This document shows positions 15,110-25,248 of a DNA stretch of 64,000 nt, piece by piece. The DNA lies in the NCBI GenBank assembly GCA_023228085.1, contig JALOBW010000001.1, positions 224,854 through 288,853 on the forward strand, in the 5' to 3' direction. The stretch is from a bacterium. GTDB lineage: Bacteria > Patescibacteriota > Minisyncoccia > Minisyncoccales > Minisyncoccaceae. Within the stretch, counting starts at the first letter, position 1; each line of letters opens with the position of its first letter. A model generated the notes under the pieces. The model made no database searches and was not told where the DNA came from. It was given only the letters and a program-made list of their open reading frames with translations. The position numbers and the translations under genes are program-made.

Positions 15110-18100
15110 ATGGACGAAACCCCAAAAAAAGAAAAATTTGATATATCGGTTATATCAGACAAGGATGATAGCAATACTAATCTTTCTCCAGATAACCAAG
15201 AAAAATCTGTTTTGAATACAGACTCTTTAAGAGATTATCTTGGCATTCAAGAAAAGGCTAAGTCTTCTGATCCTCGCGAAAGAATTTCTTTTTATTTAGA
15301 TCAAATAAAAGAAGGTTTAAGTCAAAATCTATTATGGCAAGAAATAACCTATTTTTGGACACCCAAAAAAATTGGATTTATTTTTGCCTTAGGATTAATT
15401 GCGTTTCTTTTATTTTTTGTTTTGTCTTATGTAGATTTTCAAAAAGGCAATATAAGTGCCCAATATAGATTAGTTCCCGAGAAAGTTTCCAAGTCAGCTG
15501 CAATTAAAATTTCCTTACCCATTGATATTAATGTAAAAAATATTGAAGAAAGAATTTCTTTTGAGCCTAAATTAGAGGGGGATTGGATAAATAGATATAC
15601 CAGTTTATTTCCACTTGTTTTTGCCGATAATAATCAAAATCAGTTTTTCTATTTCAAACCTAAATATGACTTAGAAACCAATAAGTATTATGAAGTTTTA
15701 CTTAGTTTTGATGATGGTAAAAAAATAGGAGTTGATTTTTTAGCGGTTGATAATCCTAAAACGATTGCTGTTTTTCCTGATGATAAACTTGAAGCGGATG
15801 AAAGCTCAAAGATTACAATTGTCTTTAATAGGCAGATGATAGATCCTTCTAAAGTGGGACAGCTGTCTAGCACTGTTCCAGTTGAAATATATCCAAAGGT
15901 TGAGGGTGATTTTACTTGGCTGAGCGATACTACATTACAGCTTGTGCCAAAGAATAAATTAATTCCGTCAACTGATTACAAAGTAAAAATCAAAAAAGGA
16001 TTTGTTTCAATAGACGGCGTAAATGTGCCAGAGGCTGATTTTAGTTTTAAGACGAGAAATGTAAGATATCTCAATGATTCACCAAAGGAAGAAAAGAAAG
16101 TTATCTATAATGAGCCGATAAGGATATATTTTAATCAACCAGTAAATCTTGAAAAAATAATTAAAGAAACAAGGCTTTATGATTCAGAAAATAAAGAATT
16201 AGAGTTTTATGCTCAATATGCAAAAAGTGAAGGTGATGATGTAATTTCTGACTATCAAGATGAAGAAGTCTTAGAAGTGTATAGCGATGAAGAGCGAGAT
16301 AAAACATCAATGGCTGACTATGGACTAAAAGCTTTAACTGACTTTATCTCTTCAACAATAAAATCTATAAATCCAATTAATGTCTCTAATGAAATCAGTA
16401 CTCCTTCTTTGGGTAATATCATTACCGATAATAGTTCAAAAAAGAATAAATCAGTAATTGAAATATATAATAAAGCGAATTCAAATAATTATTTATGGGC
16501 ATTGAATTCTAAATATACCCTTGAAATAAATAAGATTTATCCGTTGCATGGAAATATTTATAATGAAGGCAAAAAGACTATAGCGATAACATCTGGAGAT
16601 ATTGTTAATACCTGGAGTAGTGTTTCACAAAAAACTAGCGAAACAAGTCTTGATTTTTTTGATCCATCAGGGGCTTTATCAATAAAGTTTTATGAAGAAA
16701 TTGACGCCTCAAGAGTAAAGATAAACTCGTCAGGTAAAATTGTTGATGTTAAGTATGGACAAAAGTGTAATAACGATGAGTTAAGTATCTATGATTCTGG
16801 TTGCATTAAAATTCCCGACAAAAAGAATATTTTAATTTACTTTTCTGAAAATAATCTTAATCCCAATCAAAAAATTGAAATTTCACTGGAAGAAATATAT
16901 AGCGTTGATGGTCGTCTTATAAACAAAGAGCCGATTAAAAAGACTTTGAAGGTATATGATTATTTGGATTTTAATTTAGGAAAAGTTGTGCGAGGAAGTA
17001 ATTTGTCAGTGTTAGCTATTTGTTCTACCAGCCCATTATTAGTTCCAGAAAAAAACCAATACGGAGATTTTATTAATGCGAATTTTGATTATGAAATATT
17101 TTCATGGAATCAATCATGGCTTCAAAGTTCTGATGGTGATAGTTATTGTCCTAAAAATAGTTTCACTACAATTATAGATGTAGGTTTTATGCCAGAAAAA
17201 GATTATGAGCTTAAGCTTAATTTTGAGGATATTTTTGGGCAAAGGAAAACAAAAGTAGAAAGATTAAGAACTTCAAAAATGGAAAGTGGTTATATGTCCA
17301 TTGCTTCAATGCAAAAACAATATGTAGTGACATTACCTGAAAAAACGGTCCTTTCGTTTTCTTCGCAAAATATTGATAATGTAGACATAAAAATATGTAA
17401 AAAAACCGATGGTTATAGTTTTTATTCCGATTTAAATAAAAGAGGTAAAGACGGAGATAACCATTATATAGAAAATAACGAAATTGATTGTCTTAAAGTT
17501 GTTAATAGTAATATTAAGCTTGGAGAAAAATATTGGATAAATAATTATTTTAATATTGATATTAAAAAGTATTTTAATGACCCCATTGGTAATTATGTAA
17601 TAAAAGTATCTAATAGTAATTACAATAACGCCAAGGGAATTTATTCCTATCTAACTATCACTAATCTTGCTGTAGCAGAAAAGAGAACGGATATTAATTC
17701 CTCCAATGAAGACCAAGACTTCTTAAAGGATTTGAAAAACATTTATTGGGTGACTGATGTAAAAACTCAAAATCCAATATCTAACGCAAAAGTGAAACTT
17801 TATAGTAATGGAAAGATTATAGAGGGAGACACCAATAATGAAGGCGTTTCTCTAATTAGTCCAGTTAAGAATATGGAAGTAGCAGTAGTTGAAAATGGTA
17901 GCGACAGTACTATAGTAGGTTTTAATGGAGATTCAATAAATCTTGCAGGAAATGCTTTTTCAATTAAGAAGTCATATATTTATACGGACAAGTCAAACTA
18001 CTTACCTGGAGAGACAGTAAATATAAAAGGTTTGCTGCGAACTGGATATGACGGAAAATATGAAGTTTTAGGTCAAAAGGCAAATGTTTATGTTTTGAAT

Positions 18101-21100
18101 TCAAAGGGAGTAAAAATATCGGAACAAGAAATAAAACTAGATGACTCCGGAATATTTATAAGCTCAATAAACCTTACAGAAGAAGCTTCTTTAGGTTTGT
18201 ATTCAATTTGTGCTACCGATTATAATTGTGGATACTTTTCTGTTTTGCAAGGGGGTAAAAATAATCTTATAGCAGAAGTAAAAACAGATAAAGAAGAGTA
18301 TATTTCTAAAGATGTATTATCAATGAATATTGACGCTAATTACTATTTCGGCGTTCCTGTTGAAAATGGAATAGTTGATTATACAGTATCTGCAAAGAAT
18401 TATTATTTTGATAGATCTACTGGAGATTATAATTTTAATTACATTAACGATGATTTTAGTGATAAGTTTTTATTCAAAGATACTGTAAAACTAGATTCAA
18501 ATGGAAAAGTTGTGATTAAAAAACAAATTGATCTTGATAAGTTTTTTGGAGAAGATAAACAAAGCAAAATACTAACTTTTGATATTATTATTAAAGATTC
18601 ATTTGGTCAGAGTATTTCACAAAAAAAGACAGTAATTTTTCACTCAGGTGAGTCCTACTTAGGTGTGGCACTGAATTCTTATTTTATTTCTAAGGACAGT
18701 CCTGTAGGTATTAGAGTTTTGTCCGTGGATATTAATGGTAAGGCTCGTCAGTTAAAAAACATAGATGTTTTGATAAATAAAATTGATTGGATAAGATCGG
18801 GGAATAACTGGGAAAAAGAAATTACAAATGTTAAAAAATTAAGCATATCTGTTGGTATTAAGGGAGAGTATTATTCTAACTCTCAAAAGATTTCATCCGA
18901 AGGAGAATATGAAATTCTTTTAGTTGGAACTGATTCTAAGAACAACAAAATATATACCAAATCAGTTTTTTATGTTTATGGTGATGAGGACAATATTGGA
19001 ATCCAGATAAAAGATGATTTCGCACTAAATCTTAAAACCAATAAGGATAGATTAAGAGAGGGTGAATCTGGAGAAGTAATAATTGAATCTCCTTACATGA
19101 AAGGAAAAGCACTTATTACCCTAGAAAGAGGAAAAATTTTTGACTACAAGATAGTTGATGTTGTGGGTGGTTTTTATAACTACAAATTTAAAGCTCAAAG
19201 TTTTTATGCTCCTAATGTTTATGTTTCGGTTTTATTACAAACTTCAACCCCTACTGTTAACTTTGCTATGAAAAGTTTCAACATAGAAAGCGATGAGAAT
19301 AAACTTAGCGTAAGTTTAACTCCCGACAAAAAATCTTATGGACCAGGCGAGACTGTGAGGTTAAGAGTTTTTACAGCTAAAGCTGGTGGAGGTGTATCTT
19401 CTAATTTTTCGTTATCTGTCGTGGGCTCTAATGCTTTGACTTTGAATGATCCTCAAAAGGATCCCTTTGCGTTTTTTTATAGCGAATTTCCCTTAACGGT
19501 ATCAACTTCATCAAACATAAGGAATGTAATAAGTAAAGAGCAAAATAAAAGTGAAAAATCAGTTGCAAATAATCTTGAACATAATGTCCCATTTTTACAA
19601 AATAGTTATAGCGATGTGGTTTATTGGAAAGGAAATATTAAAACTGGCAATGATGGGCGAGCAGATATAGTTTTTGAATTGCCAGATGTTTTAGCTTACT
19701 GGAAAGCTGAAGCAGTTGCCATAACAAGTGGATCAAAAATCGGAGTAGCTTATCTGAATTTTAATACCGAAAAAGAGTTAACAGCGATTCCACTTAAACC
19801 AAAATTTATTATTCCTGGAGACACGTTTTATGTTGGAGCTAGAATTTCTAATCAATCAAAAAATAAAAAAAGTGTAAAGGTTTCTTTTACTAGTGATACT
19901 TTATTATTTACAGGAAACGAAAAAGAAGTGGTTTTAAATGTTGAGAAAGATGATTCACAATCTGTTTACTTTTCTGTATCAGCCCCTAAGAATTATTTTA
20001 AAGATTTTCACAATTTTTCCATAGATATAAAAGGAGACAATATTGATGAAAAAATAGAGCAGAATTTGATGGTTTTATCAGATACTACGTATCTCATTTC
20101 TAGAACATCTAATTATTCAAATGAAAATAAAATAAGTGAAGCAGTTTTTATTCCTAAAAATGTTCTAAAGGACGGAGGAAGTCTTTCTATTAGGGGTGGA
20201 ACTAATTTGTCAATTTTTTTCACAGATGGATTAAATAGCTTTATAAAGTCTCCGTATAAAGATGCAAATAGTATATCAGCCTCATTAAAATTGTTCAGTA
20301 AAATTAAGAGAGTTTTTGAAATTGATAATCCATATAATAAATTTAATCTCAGTGGGTTTACTTACGATGGTAGGGAAAGCAATATGGAAAAAATAATTGA
20401 GGACGGATTAGTGAATTTTTCTAGAATGCAAAGTGGTGATGGAGGGTTTAGTCTATTTGGAGATGATAATTCGGATAATACTATTTCTTGTAGGGTATTA
20501 GAAGCTTTTGCTGAATTAGAGAATGCGGGAATAATAGAAGATGAAGACCAAAGATTTATAAAACTATACGAATACGTTAAAAAGATTTTAGATGCTGGTG
20601 ACTCAACTGAGGATGAAAAAGTTTCTGCTGTTTATGCACTACTTTCAACTAAAAAATTCTTGAATGACGGAAGTATTAAAAATCATGTTTCCAATTTAGT
20701 AAAAAACAGTACCGATAAGTTAAGTATTAATTCGTTAGCTAAGCTGGGAGTATTAACTAATAGTGGTAATTATGGATGGGGACTAAGCGGAAAAATTAAC
20801 GATTTGCTGGATAAAAAAGTTATTTCTGACGCAAGGGGAATTTATTTAGGAGATAATTCAAAAAATAATAATCAAGTGATTAACACTGCAACATATCTAA
20901 AGTCTATTGTATCTGGAAAAAGAGATAAGGATGTTGATGGATTAATAAAATGGATTTTAAATAGCAGGACTAATGATGGTTCTTGGGGTTCGGTTCAAAA
21001 CACTGAAATTGTGATGGATACCTTAATTGACTACATAAATTGGAAAAAAGAAACAAATGCTGAGTATTATACTGCCATAAAATTAAATGGAAATGATTTT

Positions 21101-21733
21101 GATAATTATCAATTTAATTCTACAAAAGTGTTTGATCAATTAAACAAAAAAATAAGTATTGGTGATATGAGTATCGGTGCAATGAATTTAATTGATATTG
21201 ATAAATCAAATCATAGACCGTTGTTTAAAGATAAATTTTATTATGATATTTCTCTGAATTATAGCTTTGATAACATAGTTAATTCTGGTGATAATGGTTT
21301 TACAATTAAAAAATCGTTTTATCCATTAAATTATGAAAGTAATTCCCGAGAATTAAATTCTGCCCAGACAGGTGATGTTTTAAGAGCCCATTTAGAGATT
21401 GTAGTACCGGAAAACAAAAATTCGGTTATGATAGAAGATTTTATACCTGCTGGAATGGAAATCTTAGATATGGATTTAATCGCTGATCAAAAATTACTTC
21501 GTTCAATTGAAAAACAAGTAAAAAATAATTTTTTGTATCCTGAATACAAAGAAATTAAAAACGACAGGGCGATGATTTATAAAAGAAATATAGACGCTGG
21601 AGTTTATGAATTTGATTATTATGTTAAAGCCCTTATACCAGGAAGGTATCTTGGTTTGCCGACGGTTATTAAGAATTATGATAATCCGAATGAGTATGGT
21701 CACACTTCATCTTTTTACTTTGAGATAAAATAG
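15110..21733 (+). CDS. Giant alpha-2-macroglobulin-like surface protein, thioester lost
   Basis: 2207 residues. A cytoplasmic Lys/Asp-rich start is followed by one membrane span (about 88-108); the rest is outside. Early repeats are bacterial Ig-like (VFNRQMIDPSKV, VYFNQPV type). Macroglobulin domains follow (IYTDKSNYLPGETVNIKGLLR near 970, LTPDKKSYGPGETVRLRVF near 1405), then VVYWKGNIKTGNDGRADIVFELPDVLAYWKAEAVAI, the family's central signature, then a terpenoid-cyclase-like alpha toroid (GDGGFSLFGDD; NDGSWGSVQNTE). Where thioester members have PYGC-x-EQ, this protein has PYKDANSI (1715-1722), so neither Cys nor Gln is present. Known: family members trap proteases; thioester-free ones act by conformational trapping. 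Neighbours include a Kazal/chagasin inhibitor gene, which supports a defensive anti-protease role. TATAAT at 15078 and AAGG before the ATG are visible. Confidence 0.9.
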   Translation: MDETPKKEKFDISVISDKDDSNTNLSPDNQEKSVLNTDSLRDYLGIQEKAKSSDPRERISFYLDQIKEGLSQNLLWQEITYFWTPKKIGFIFALGLIAFLLFFVLSYVDFQKGNISAQYRLVPEKVSKSAAIKISLPIDINVKNIEERISFEPKLEGDWINRYTSLFPLVFADNNQNQFFYFKPKYDLETNKYYEVLLSFDDGKKIGVDFLAVDNPKTIAVFPDDKLEADESSKITIVFNRQMIDPSKVGQLSSTVPVEIYPKVEGDFTWLSDTTLQLVPKNKLIPSTDYKVKIKKGFVSIDGVNVPEADFSFKTRNVRYLNDSPKEEKKVIYNEPIRIYFNQPVNLEKIIKETRLYDSENKELEFYAQYAKSEGDDVISDYQDEEVLEVYSDEERDKTSMADYGLKALTDFISSTIKSINPINVSNEISTPSLGNIITDNSSKKNKSVIEIYNKANSNNYLWALNSKYTLEINKIYPLHGNIYNEGKKTIAITSGDIVNTWSSVSQKTSETSLDFFDPSGALSIKFYEEIDASRVKINSSGKIVDVKYGQKCNNDELSIYDSGCIKIPDKKNILIYFSENNLNPNQKIEISLEEIYSVDGRLINKEPIKKTLKVYDYLDFNLGKVVRGSNLSVLAICSTSPLLVPEKNQYGDFINANFDYEIFSWNQSWLQSSDGDSYCPKNSFTTIIDVGFMPEKDYELKLNFEDIFGQRKTKVERLRTSKMESGYMSIASMQKQYVVTLPEKTVLSFSSQNIDNVDIKICKKTDGYSFYSDLNKRGKDGDNHYIENNEIDCLKVVNSNIKLGEKYWINNYFNIDIKKYFNDPIGNYVIKVSNSNYNNAKGIYSYLTITNLAVAEKRTDINSSNEDQDFLKDLKNIYWVTDVKTQNPISNAKVKLYSNGKIIEGDTNNEGVSLISPVKNMEVAVVENGSDSTIVGFNGDSINLAGNAFSIKKSYIYTDKSNYLPGETVNIKGLLRTGYDGKYEVLGQKANVYVLNSKGVKISEQEIKLDDSGIFISSINLTEEASLGLYSICATDYNCGYFSVLQGGKNNLIAEVKTDKEEYISKDVLSMNIDANYYFGVPVENGIVDYTVSAKNYYFDRSTGDYNFNYINDDFSDKFLFKDTVKLDSNGKVVIKKQIDLDKFFGEDKQSKILTFDIIIKDSFGQSISQKKTVIFHSGESYLGVALNSYFISKDSPVGIRVLSVDINGKARQLKNIDVLINKIDWIRSGNNWEKEITNVKKLSISVGIKGEYYSNSQKISSEGEYEILLVGTDSKNNKIYTKSVFYVYGDEDNIGIQIKDDFALNLKTNKDRLREGESGEVIIESPYMKGKALITLERGKIFDYKIVDVVGGFYNYKFKAQSFYAPNVYVSVLLQTSTPTVNFAMKSFNIESDENKLSVSLTPDKKSYGPGETVRLRVFTAKAGGGVSSNFSLSVVGSNALTLNDPQKDPFAFFYSEFPLTVSTSSNIRNVISKEQNKSEKSVANNLEHNVPFLQNSYSDVVYWKGNIKTGNDGRADIVFELPDVLAYWKAEAVAITSGSKIGVAYLNFNTEKELTAIPLKPKFIIPGDTFYVGARISNQSKNKKSVKVSFTSDTLLFTGNEKEVVLNVEKDDSQSVYFSVSAPKNYFKDFHNFSIDIKGDNIDEKIEQNLMVLSDTTYLISRTSNYSNENKISEAVFIPKNVLKDGGSLSIRGGTNLSIFFTDGLNSFIKSPYKDANSISASLKLFSKIKRVFEIDNPYNKFNLSGFTYDGRESNMEKIIEDGLVNFSRMQSGDGGFSLFGDDNSDNTISCRVLEAFAELENAGIIEDEDQRFIKLYEYVKKILDAGDSTEDEKVSAVYALLSTKKFLNDGSIKNHVSNLVKNSTDKLSINSLAKLGVLTNSGNYGWGLSGKINDLLDKKVISDARGIYLGDNSKNNNQVINTATYLKSIVSGKRDKDVDGLIKWILNSRTNDGSWGSVQNTEIVMDTLIDYINWKKETNAEYYTAIKLNGNDFDNYQFNSTKVFDQLNKKISIGDMSIGAMNLIDIDKSNHRPLFKDKFYYDISLNYSFDNIVNSGDNGFTIKKSFYPLNYESNSRELNSAQTGDVLRAHLEIVVPENKNSVMIEDFIPAGMEILDMDLIADQKLLRSIEKQVKNNFLYPEYKEIKNDRAMIYKRNIDAGVYEFDYYVKALIPGRYLGLPTVIKNYDNPNEYGHTSSFYFEIK

Positions 21734-21791
21734 AGACTCAAGAAGTTTTTATTCTATATGTTTTTGGTATTTTTTATGGTAATATATCAGT

Positions 21792-22343
21792 ATGAAAAAA
21801 GATGAAGTAAAATTTTTATATATAATTTTGTTTTTAGTAGTCGTAATTGCTGCAGCCTTGATTTTAATAGTAATAAAAATTGAGAATAATAAAGTTGAGG
21901 AAGAAAAACAGAGGAATATATCGTTGCAACAACAACTTGATATGATAGCAAAGACAAAGAGAGATAATCCTATTTTTGGAGAGTCTATAGAAAAAGAACA
22001 AAGAAGTAATACAGAATTAAATGTTCCTGCAGATAAAAAATATATTGGGAAATGGAAAAGAGTATCTATGTTAATAAATGGAATTCCAGAAAATTTTTCC
22101 GAAGCTGTATTAGAAATAAACGAGGATAGTTTTGTTAAAACAACAAATTGTTCTATCTCTGGTTCATTATCAATCAACGATAGTAAGATGATAATGAGCG
22201 TAGAAGAAGATGGATGCAAAGAGGGGAAAAATAATTTTGTAAACAACTATTTAATCTCTCCTGATGGTAAAAAGTTAACTCTTTTAATTAATGATCCCCA
22301 ATTTAAAATGATTGAGGATTATGAGAGAATAGTTCAAAAATAA
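21792..22343 (+). CDS. Membrane-anchored lipocalin-like small protein
   Basis: 183 residues. A short basic start, a single span (about 8-30), a Glu/Gln-rich linker (to about 75), then a beta-rich domain: YIGKWKRVSML, AVLEINEDSFV, CSISGSLSIND, KMIMSVEEDGC, YLISPDGKKLTLLI. The G-x-W start and strand order resemble small lipocalin-like stress domains. Two cysteines (in NCSISG and EDGCKE) could pair. It lies between two anti-protease-type genes, 58 bases after the macroglobulin gene and 21 bases before the Kazal gene. Function unknown. Confidence 0.6.
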   Translation: MKKDEVKFLYIILFLVVVIAAALILIVIKIENNKVEEEKQRNISLQQQLDMIAKTKRDNPIFGESIEKEQRSNTELNVPADKKYIGKWKRVSMLINGIPENFSEAVLEINEDSFVKTTNCSISGSLSINDSKMIMSVEEDGCKEGKNNFVNNYLISPDGKKLTLLINDPQFKMIEDYERIVQK

Positions 22344-22364
22344 ATTATAAATTAATCCAAAGTT

Positions 22365-23537
22365 ATGAAAAAATTATTATTTTTACTAGTTCTATTGTCA
22401 TTTATAGTAATTTCTCCTGTATCTGCGGTAGGTTCATCATCTACAAATAGTTCAAGTGATTTGGTTTATTTAGATGACATAAAAGTAAGTGCTGCACTTA
22501 ATAATTCTGGGAATGTTAATATTGAATGGTCTACGTACACAAAAGGTGGTAATTTTTCTTATTATAAAGTAGTAAGATCACAAAGCAATAGCAATCCCGT
22601 ATATCCAGATGATGGTTATATATTTTATTCAACTGATTTAAACAAATTGTCATATACTGACGAAAAGGTGCCTCAAGGAGTGAGTTATTATAGGGTTTGT
22701 CAAGTAGATTCAAGTAAAAGATATTGTTCGGCTAATGTTATAAAAATTATTAAGGGATCCGAAAATGTGATTAAAGATCCTGTGGTTTGTACTATGGAGT
22801 ATGCTCCCGTATGTGGAAAAGATGGAAAGACATACAGTAATAAATGTATGGCTGGTGCAAGTAATGTAGAAGTAGTTTATAGTGGGGAGTGCAAGGCAAA
22901 ATGTACAAAAGAATACATTCCTGTATGTGGAAAAGATGGAAAGACATACAGCAATAAATGTATGGCTGAAGCCGCTAATACAGAAGTTAATTATTCTGGT
23001 ATTTGTAAAAAAACTGTTGTTTGCGAAAGTGAAAATCAATGCAATGCTAATATTGGTGATTACTTAATTATAAAATTAAAGGAAAATCAAACAACGGGAT
23101 ATAGTTGGACCTATGAATACGATAAGACATTGTTAAATTTTGAAGAGAAGACAGCAATAAGTAGTTGTACTCAAAATTTAGTTGGATGTGGAAGCGAAGC
23201 TTCTTTCAAGTTTAAGGTATTAGCCAGCGGAAGTACAAAATTAACATTTATATATTCTAGACCATGGGAAAGTGTAGAGCCAGCTGAGAAAAAGGTATAT
23301 AATCTTCTTCTTAGCGAGAATCAAGGATGTGATGATATTTTAAATTATGTTTGTGGTAAAGATGGAAAAACATACAATAATGAATGTTATGCAAACAAAG
23401 CTAATACGGAGGTAAGTTATCAGGGAAAGTGTACGACTTCAACAAATAGTGATTATTCTAAAATGACAAGGGATGAATTATTAAGACTATTAATAACTTT
23501 ATTACAAGCCTTAATAGCCAAAGGACAGATCTTATAA
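22365..23537 (+). CDS. Secreted dual protease inhibitor: three Kazal domains plus one chagasin domain
   Basis: 390 residues. A signal peptide (1-21, cleavage near VSA-VG) is followed by a fibronectin-like domain (about 36-128). Kazal domain 1 is at 142-176 and 2 at 180-214, each with the PVCGKDGKTYSNKC core; Kazal 3 is at 322-356. Between them, about 228-317, is a chagasin/I42-type domain with NQTTGYSW (241-248) and RPWE (299-302), the two loops chagasin uses to block papain-like cysteine proteases. The end (MTRDELLRLLITLLQALIAKG) is a Leu-rich helix often seen on secreted proteins of these bacteria. Known: Kazal domains block serine proteases, chagasin blocks cysteine proteases. Inferred: one secreted protein covering two protease classes, next to a macroglobulin. 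The codon match between Kazal 1 and 2 suggests recent duplication. Confidence 0.88.
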   Translation: MKKLLFLLVLLSFIVISPVSAVGSSSTNSSSDLVYLDDIKVSAALNNSGNVNIEWSTYTKGGNFSYYKVVRSQSNSNPVYPDDGYIFYSTDLNKLSYTDEKVPQGVSYYRVCQVDSSKRYCSANVIKIIKGSENVIKDPVVCTMEYAPVCGKDGKTYSNKCMAGASNVEVVYSGECKAKCTKEYIPVCGKDGKTYSNKCMAEAANTEVNYSGICKKTVVCESENQCNANIGDYLIIKLKENQTTGYSWTYEYDKTLLNFEEKTAISSCTQNLVGCGSEASFKFKVLASGSTKLTFIYSRPWESVEPAEKKVYNLLLSENQGCDDILNYVCGKDGKTYNNECYANKANTEVSYQGKCTTSTNSDYSKMTRDELLRLLITLLQALIAKGQIL

Positions 23538-23541
23538 ATTT

Positions 23542-23572
23542 AAACACCCTCTTTAAGGGGGGTGTTTTTTTT
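23542..23572 (+). terminator. Terminator after the inhibitor gene
   Basis: AAACACCC (23542-23549) pairs with GGGTGTTT (from about 23560), followed by a run of T. It separates the inhibitor gene from the exporter operon. Confidence 0.85.
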
Positions 23573-23647
23573 ATTGATTTTTTGAGTTATTGCTAGTAGT
23601 ATCAAAAAAAATGCTAAAATATCTTCAAGATAATTAAACTGCAAAAT

Positions 23648-25243
23648 ATGAAAACAAAAGGCAAAATATTCAAATCAAAGCTATTTTGGGTAGTTTCATT
23701 AATAGTAATCATTATTCTAATAGTTATTATTATCCCAAAAGGGGAAAAAGCCCCAACTTATGAGACCGCTAAGGTTGAAAGAGGATTAATTGAACAAACC
23801 GTAGATGCAACGGGAAAAATAGAATCTGCTGATAGGGTTTTACTTAATTTTCAAATGGGTGGAAATATAAATAGAATTAATGTAAAAGAAGGCAATAAGA
23901 TAGTATCTGGTCAATTACTTGCAAGTATTTCATCTGCTGATTTAGATGCAGCTGTGGCTCAGGCACAAGCATCGTTAAACCAAAAATTAGCAGGCTCAAC
24001 AACCGAACAAATAGATATTGCTCAAAGGCAGGTTGATTCCGCAAGGATTGCCTATGAAAAAGCTCAATCGTCTCTTAATGATACTATTTCGTTAGGAGAG
24101 TCCAATATGAATTCAAAGTATAGCTTTGCCTTAACGTCATTAAATGATTCTTATCTAAAGATATATAATGTTTTTACATCAGTGACATCAATAAAAGATA
24201 ATTATTTTAATGGATCTGATCAACAAGGATTAGCAGTTCAGGGAGTGGTAAGTTATAAGATAAGTACTGCAATGAATACTGCAAAATCCTCCCTTGATAA
24301 AGCTAAGGCAGGAAATAGAGATACTATTGATACAGCAATTATTGATGTTGAATCTTCTCTTGATGCTGTATACGATGGTTTGAATGAAATAAGGGCAATG
24401 TGTGATAACGGATCATATAAAACTAATATTCCTGATAGTGTAAGATCTAGTTTAGATTCTCAAAAATCAATAATAAGTTCATCAAAAACAGCAATAGTGA
24501 CATTGCAGGGTGAAATAAGCTCGCTCAAGATTCAGAACGAACGAGATAAGAATAATGCCGAATCGGCGATAGAATCTGCAAAAGCTAGTCTTGATGTTCA
24601 AGAAGCAAATTTGAAATCAGTAAAGGCGACCCCTAGAGAAGTTGATATTGCTTACTATGAAGCTGCCTTGAGTCAAGCAAAAGCTAGTAGAGCAAAAGCT
24701 TTTCTTTATGCTCCTATCTCTGGGATAGTTTCAAAAGTTAATAAGAGGATTGGAGAATTAGTTGGTATGAGTGATGGGGCAATAGAATTAATTTCACCAC
24801 ATTATGAAATAAAGATTGATATCCCTGAAACTGACGTGGTGAAAATAGCAGTGTTAGATGAAGCTCAAATAACATTTGATGCACTTGGAAATGACATAAA
24901 ATTTAAAGGTAAGATTATAAGTATTGAACCCAATTCAACCGATATTCAGGATGTGGTTTATTATAAGGTTAAGGTAAGTCTTGATGAGAATGATGAACGA
25001 GTAAAACCGGGAATGACTGCAAATGTGCTCATAAATACCGATAAGAAGGAAAGTGCAATTCGTATTCCTAGTCGTGCCTTATTAACCGATACTAAAGTTG
25101 GAAGAAAGTATGTAAAAGTTTTAGTTAATGGGCAAGCAGTAGAAAAAGATGTTGAAATTGGTATAAAAGGCGACGGAGGATTATTGGAAATATTATCGGG
25201 ATTAGAAGAGGGCGAAGATGTGATTTTGAAGACTAATAAATAA
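23648..25243 (+). CDS. MacA/HlyD-type periplasmic adaptor of an ABC exporter
   Basis: 531 residues. N-terminal anchor (about 13-34), then the first half-lipoyl/beta region (ATGKIESADRVLLNFQMGGNINRINVKEGNKIVSGQLLA), a long coiled coil (about 100-340, Ala/Ser/Gln-rich), the second half-lipoyl part (KAFLYAPISGIVSKVNKRIGE), a beta barrel, and the membrane-proximal domain ending EILSGLEEGEDVILKTNK. First of four genes with gaps of 5, 1 and -8 bases: adaptor, ATPase, permease, permease. In a cell without an outer membrane such systems export peptides, lipids or antibiotics across one membrane. TAAAAT about 30 bases upstream may be the -10 box. Confidence 0.9.
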   Translation: MKTKGKIFKSKLFWVVSLIVIIILIVIIIPKGEKAPTYETAKVERGLIEQTVDATGKIESADRVLLNFQMGGNINRINVKEGNKIVSGQLLASISSADLDAAVAQAQASLNQKLAGSTTEQIDIAQRQVDSARIAYEKAQSSLNDTISLGESNMNSKYSFALTSLNDSYLKIYNVFTSVTSIKDNYFNGSDQQGLAVQGVVSYKISTAMNTAKSSLDKAKAGNRDTIDTAIIDVESSLDAVYDGLNEIRAMCDNGSYKTNIPDSVRSSLDSQKSIISSSKTAIVTLQGEISSLKIQNERDKNNAESAIESAKASLDVQEANLKSVKATPREVDIAYYEAALSQAKASRAKAFLYAPISGIVSKVNKRIGELVGMSDGAIELISPHYEIKIDIPETDVVKIAVLDEAQITFDALGNDIKFKGKIISIEPNSTDIQDVVYYKVKVSLDENDERVKPGMTANVLINTDKKESAIRIPSRALLTDTKVGRKYVKVLVNGQAVEKDVEIGIKGDGGLLEILSGLEEGEDVILKTNK

Positions 25244-25248
25244 TATCT

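Noticed and set aside
22710..23039. Minus-strand frame of 109 codons opposite the Kazal domains
   Set aside because: It mirrors the duplicated Kazal repeats on the plus strand, which have clear signal peptide, domains and terminator. Repeat-driven shadow.
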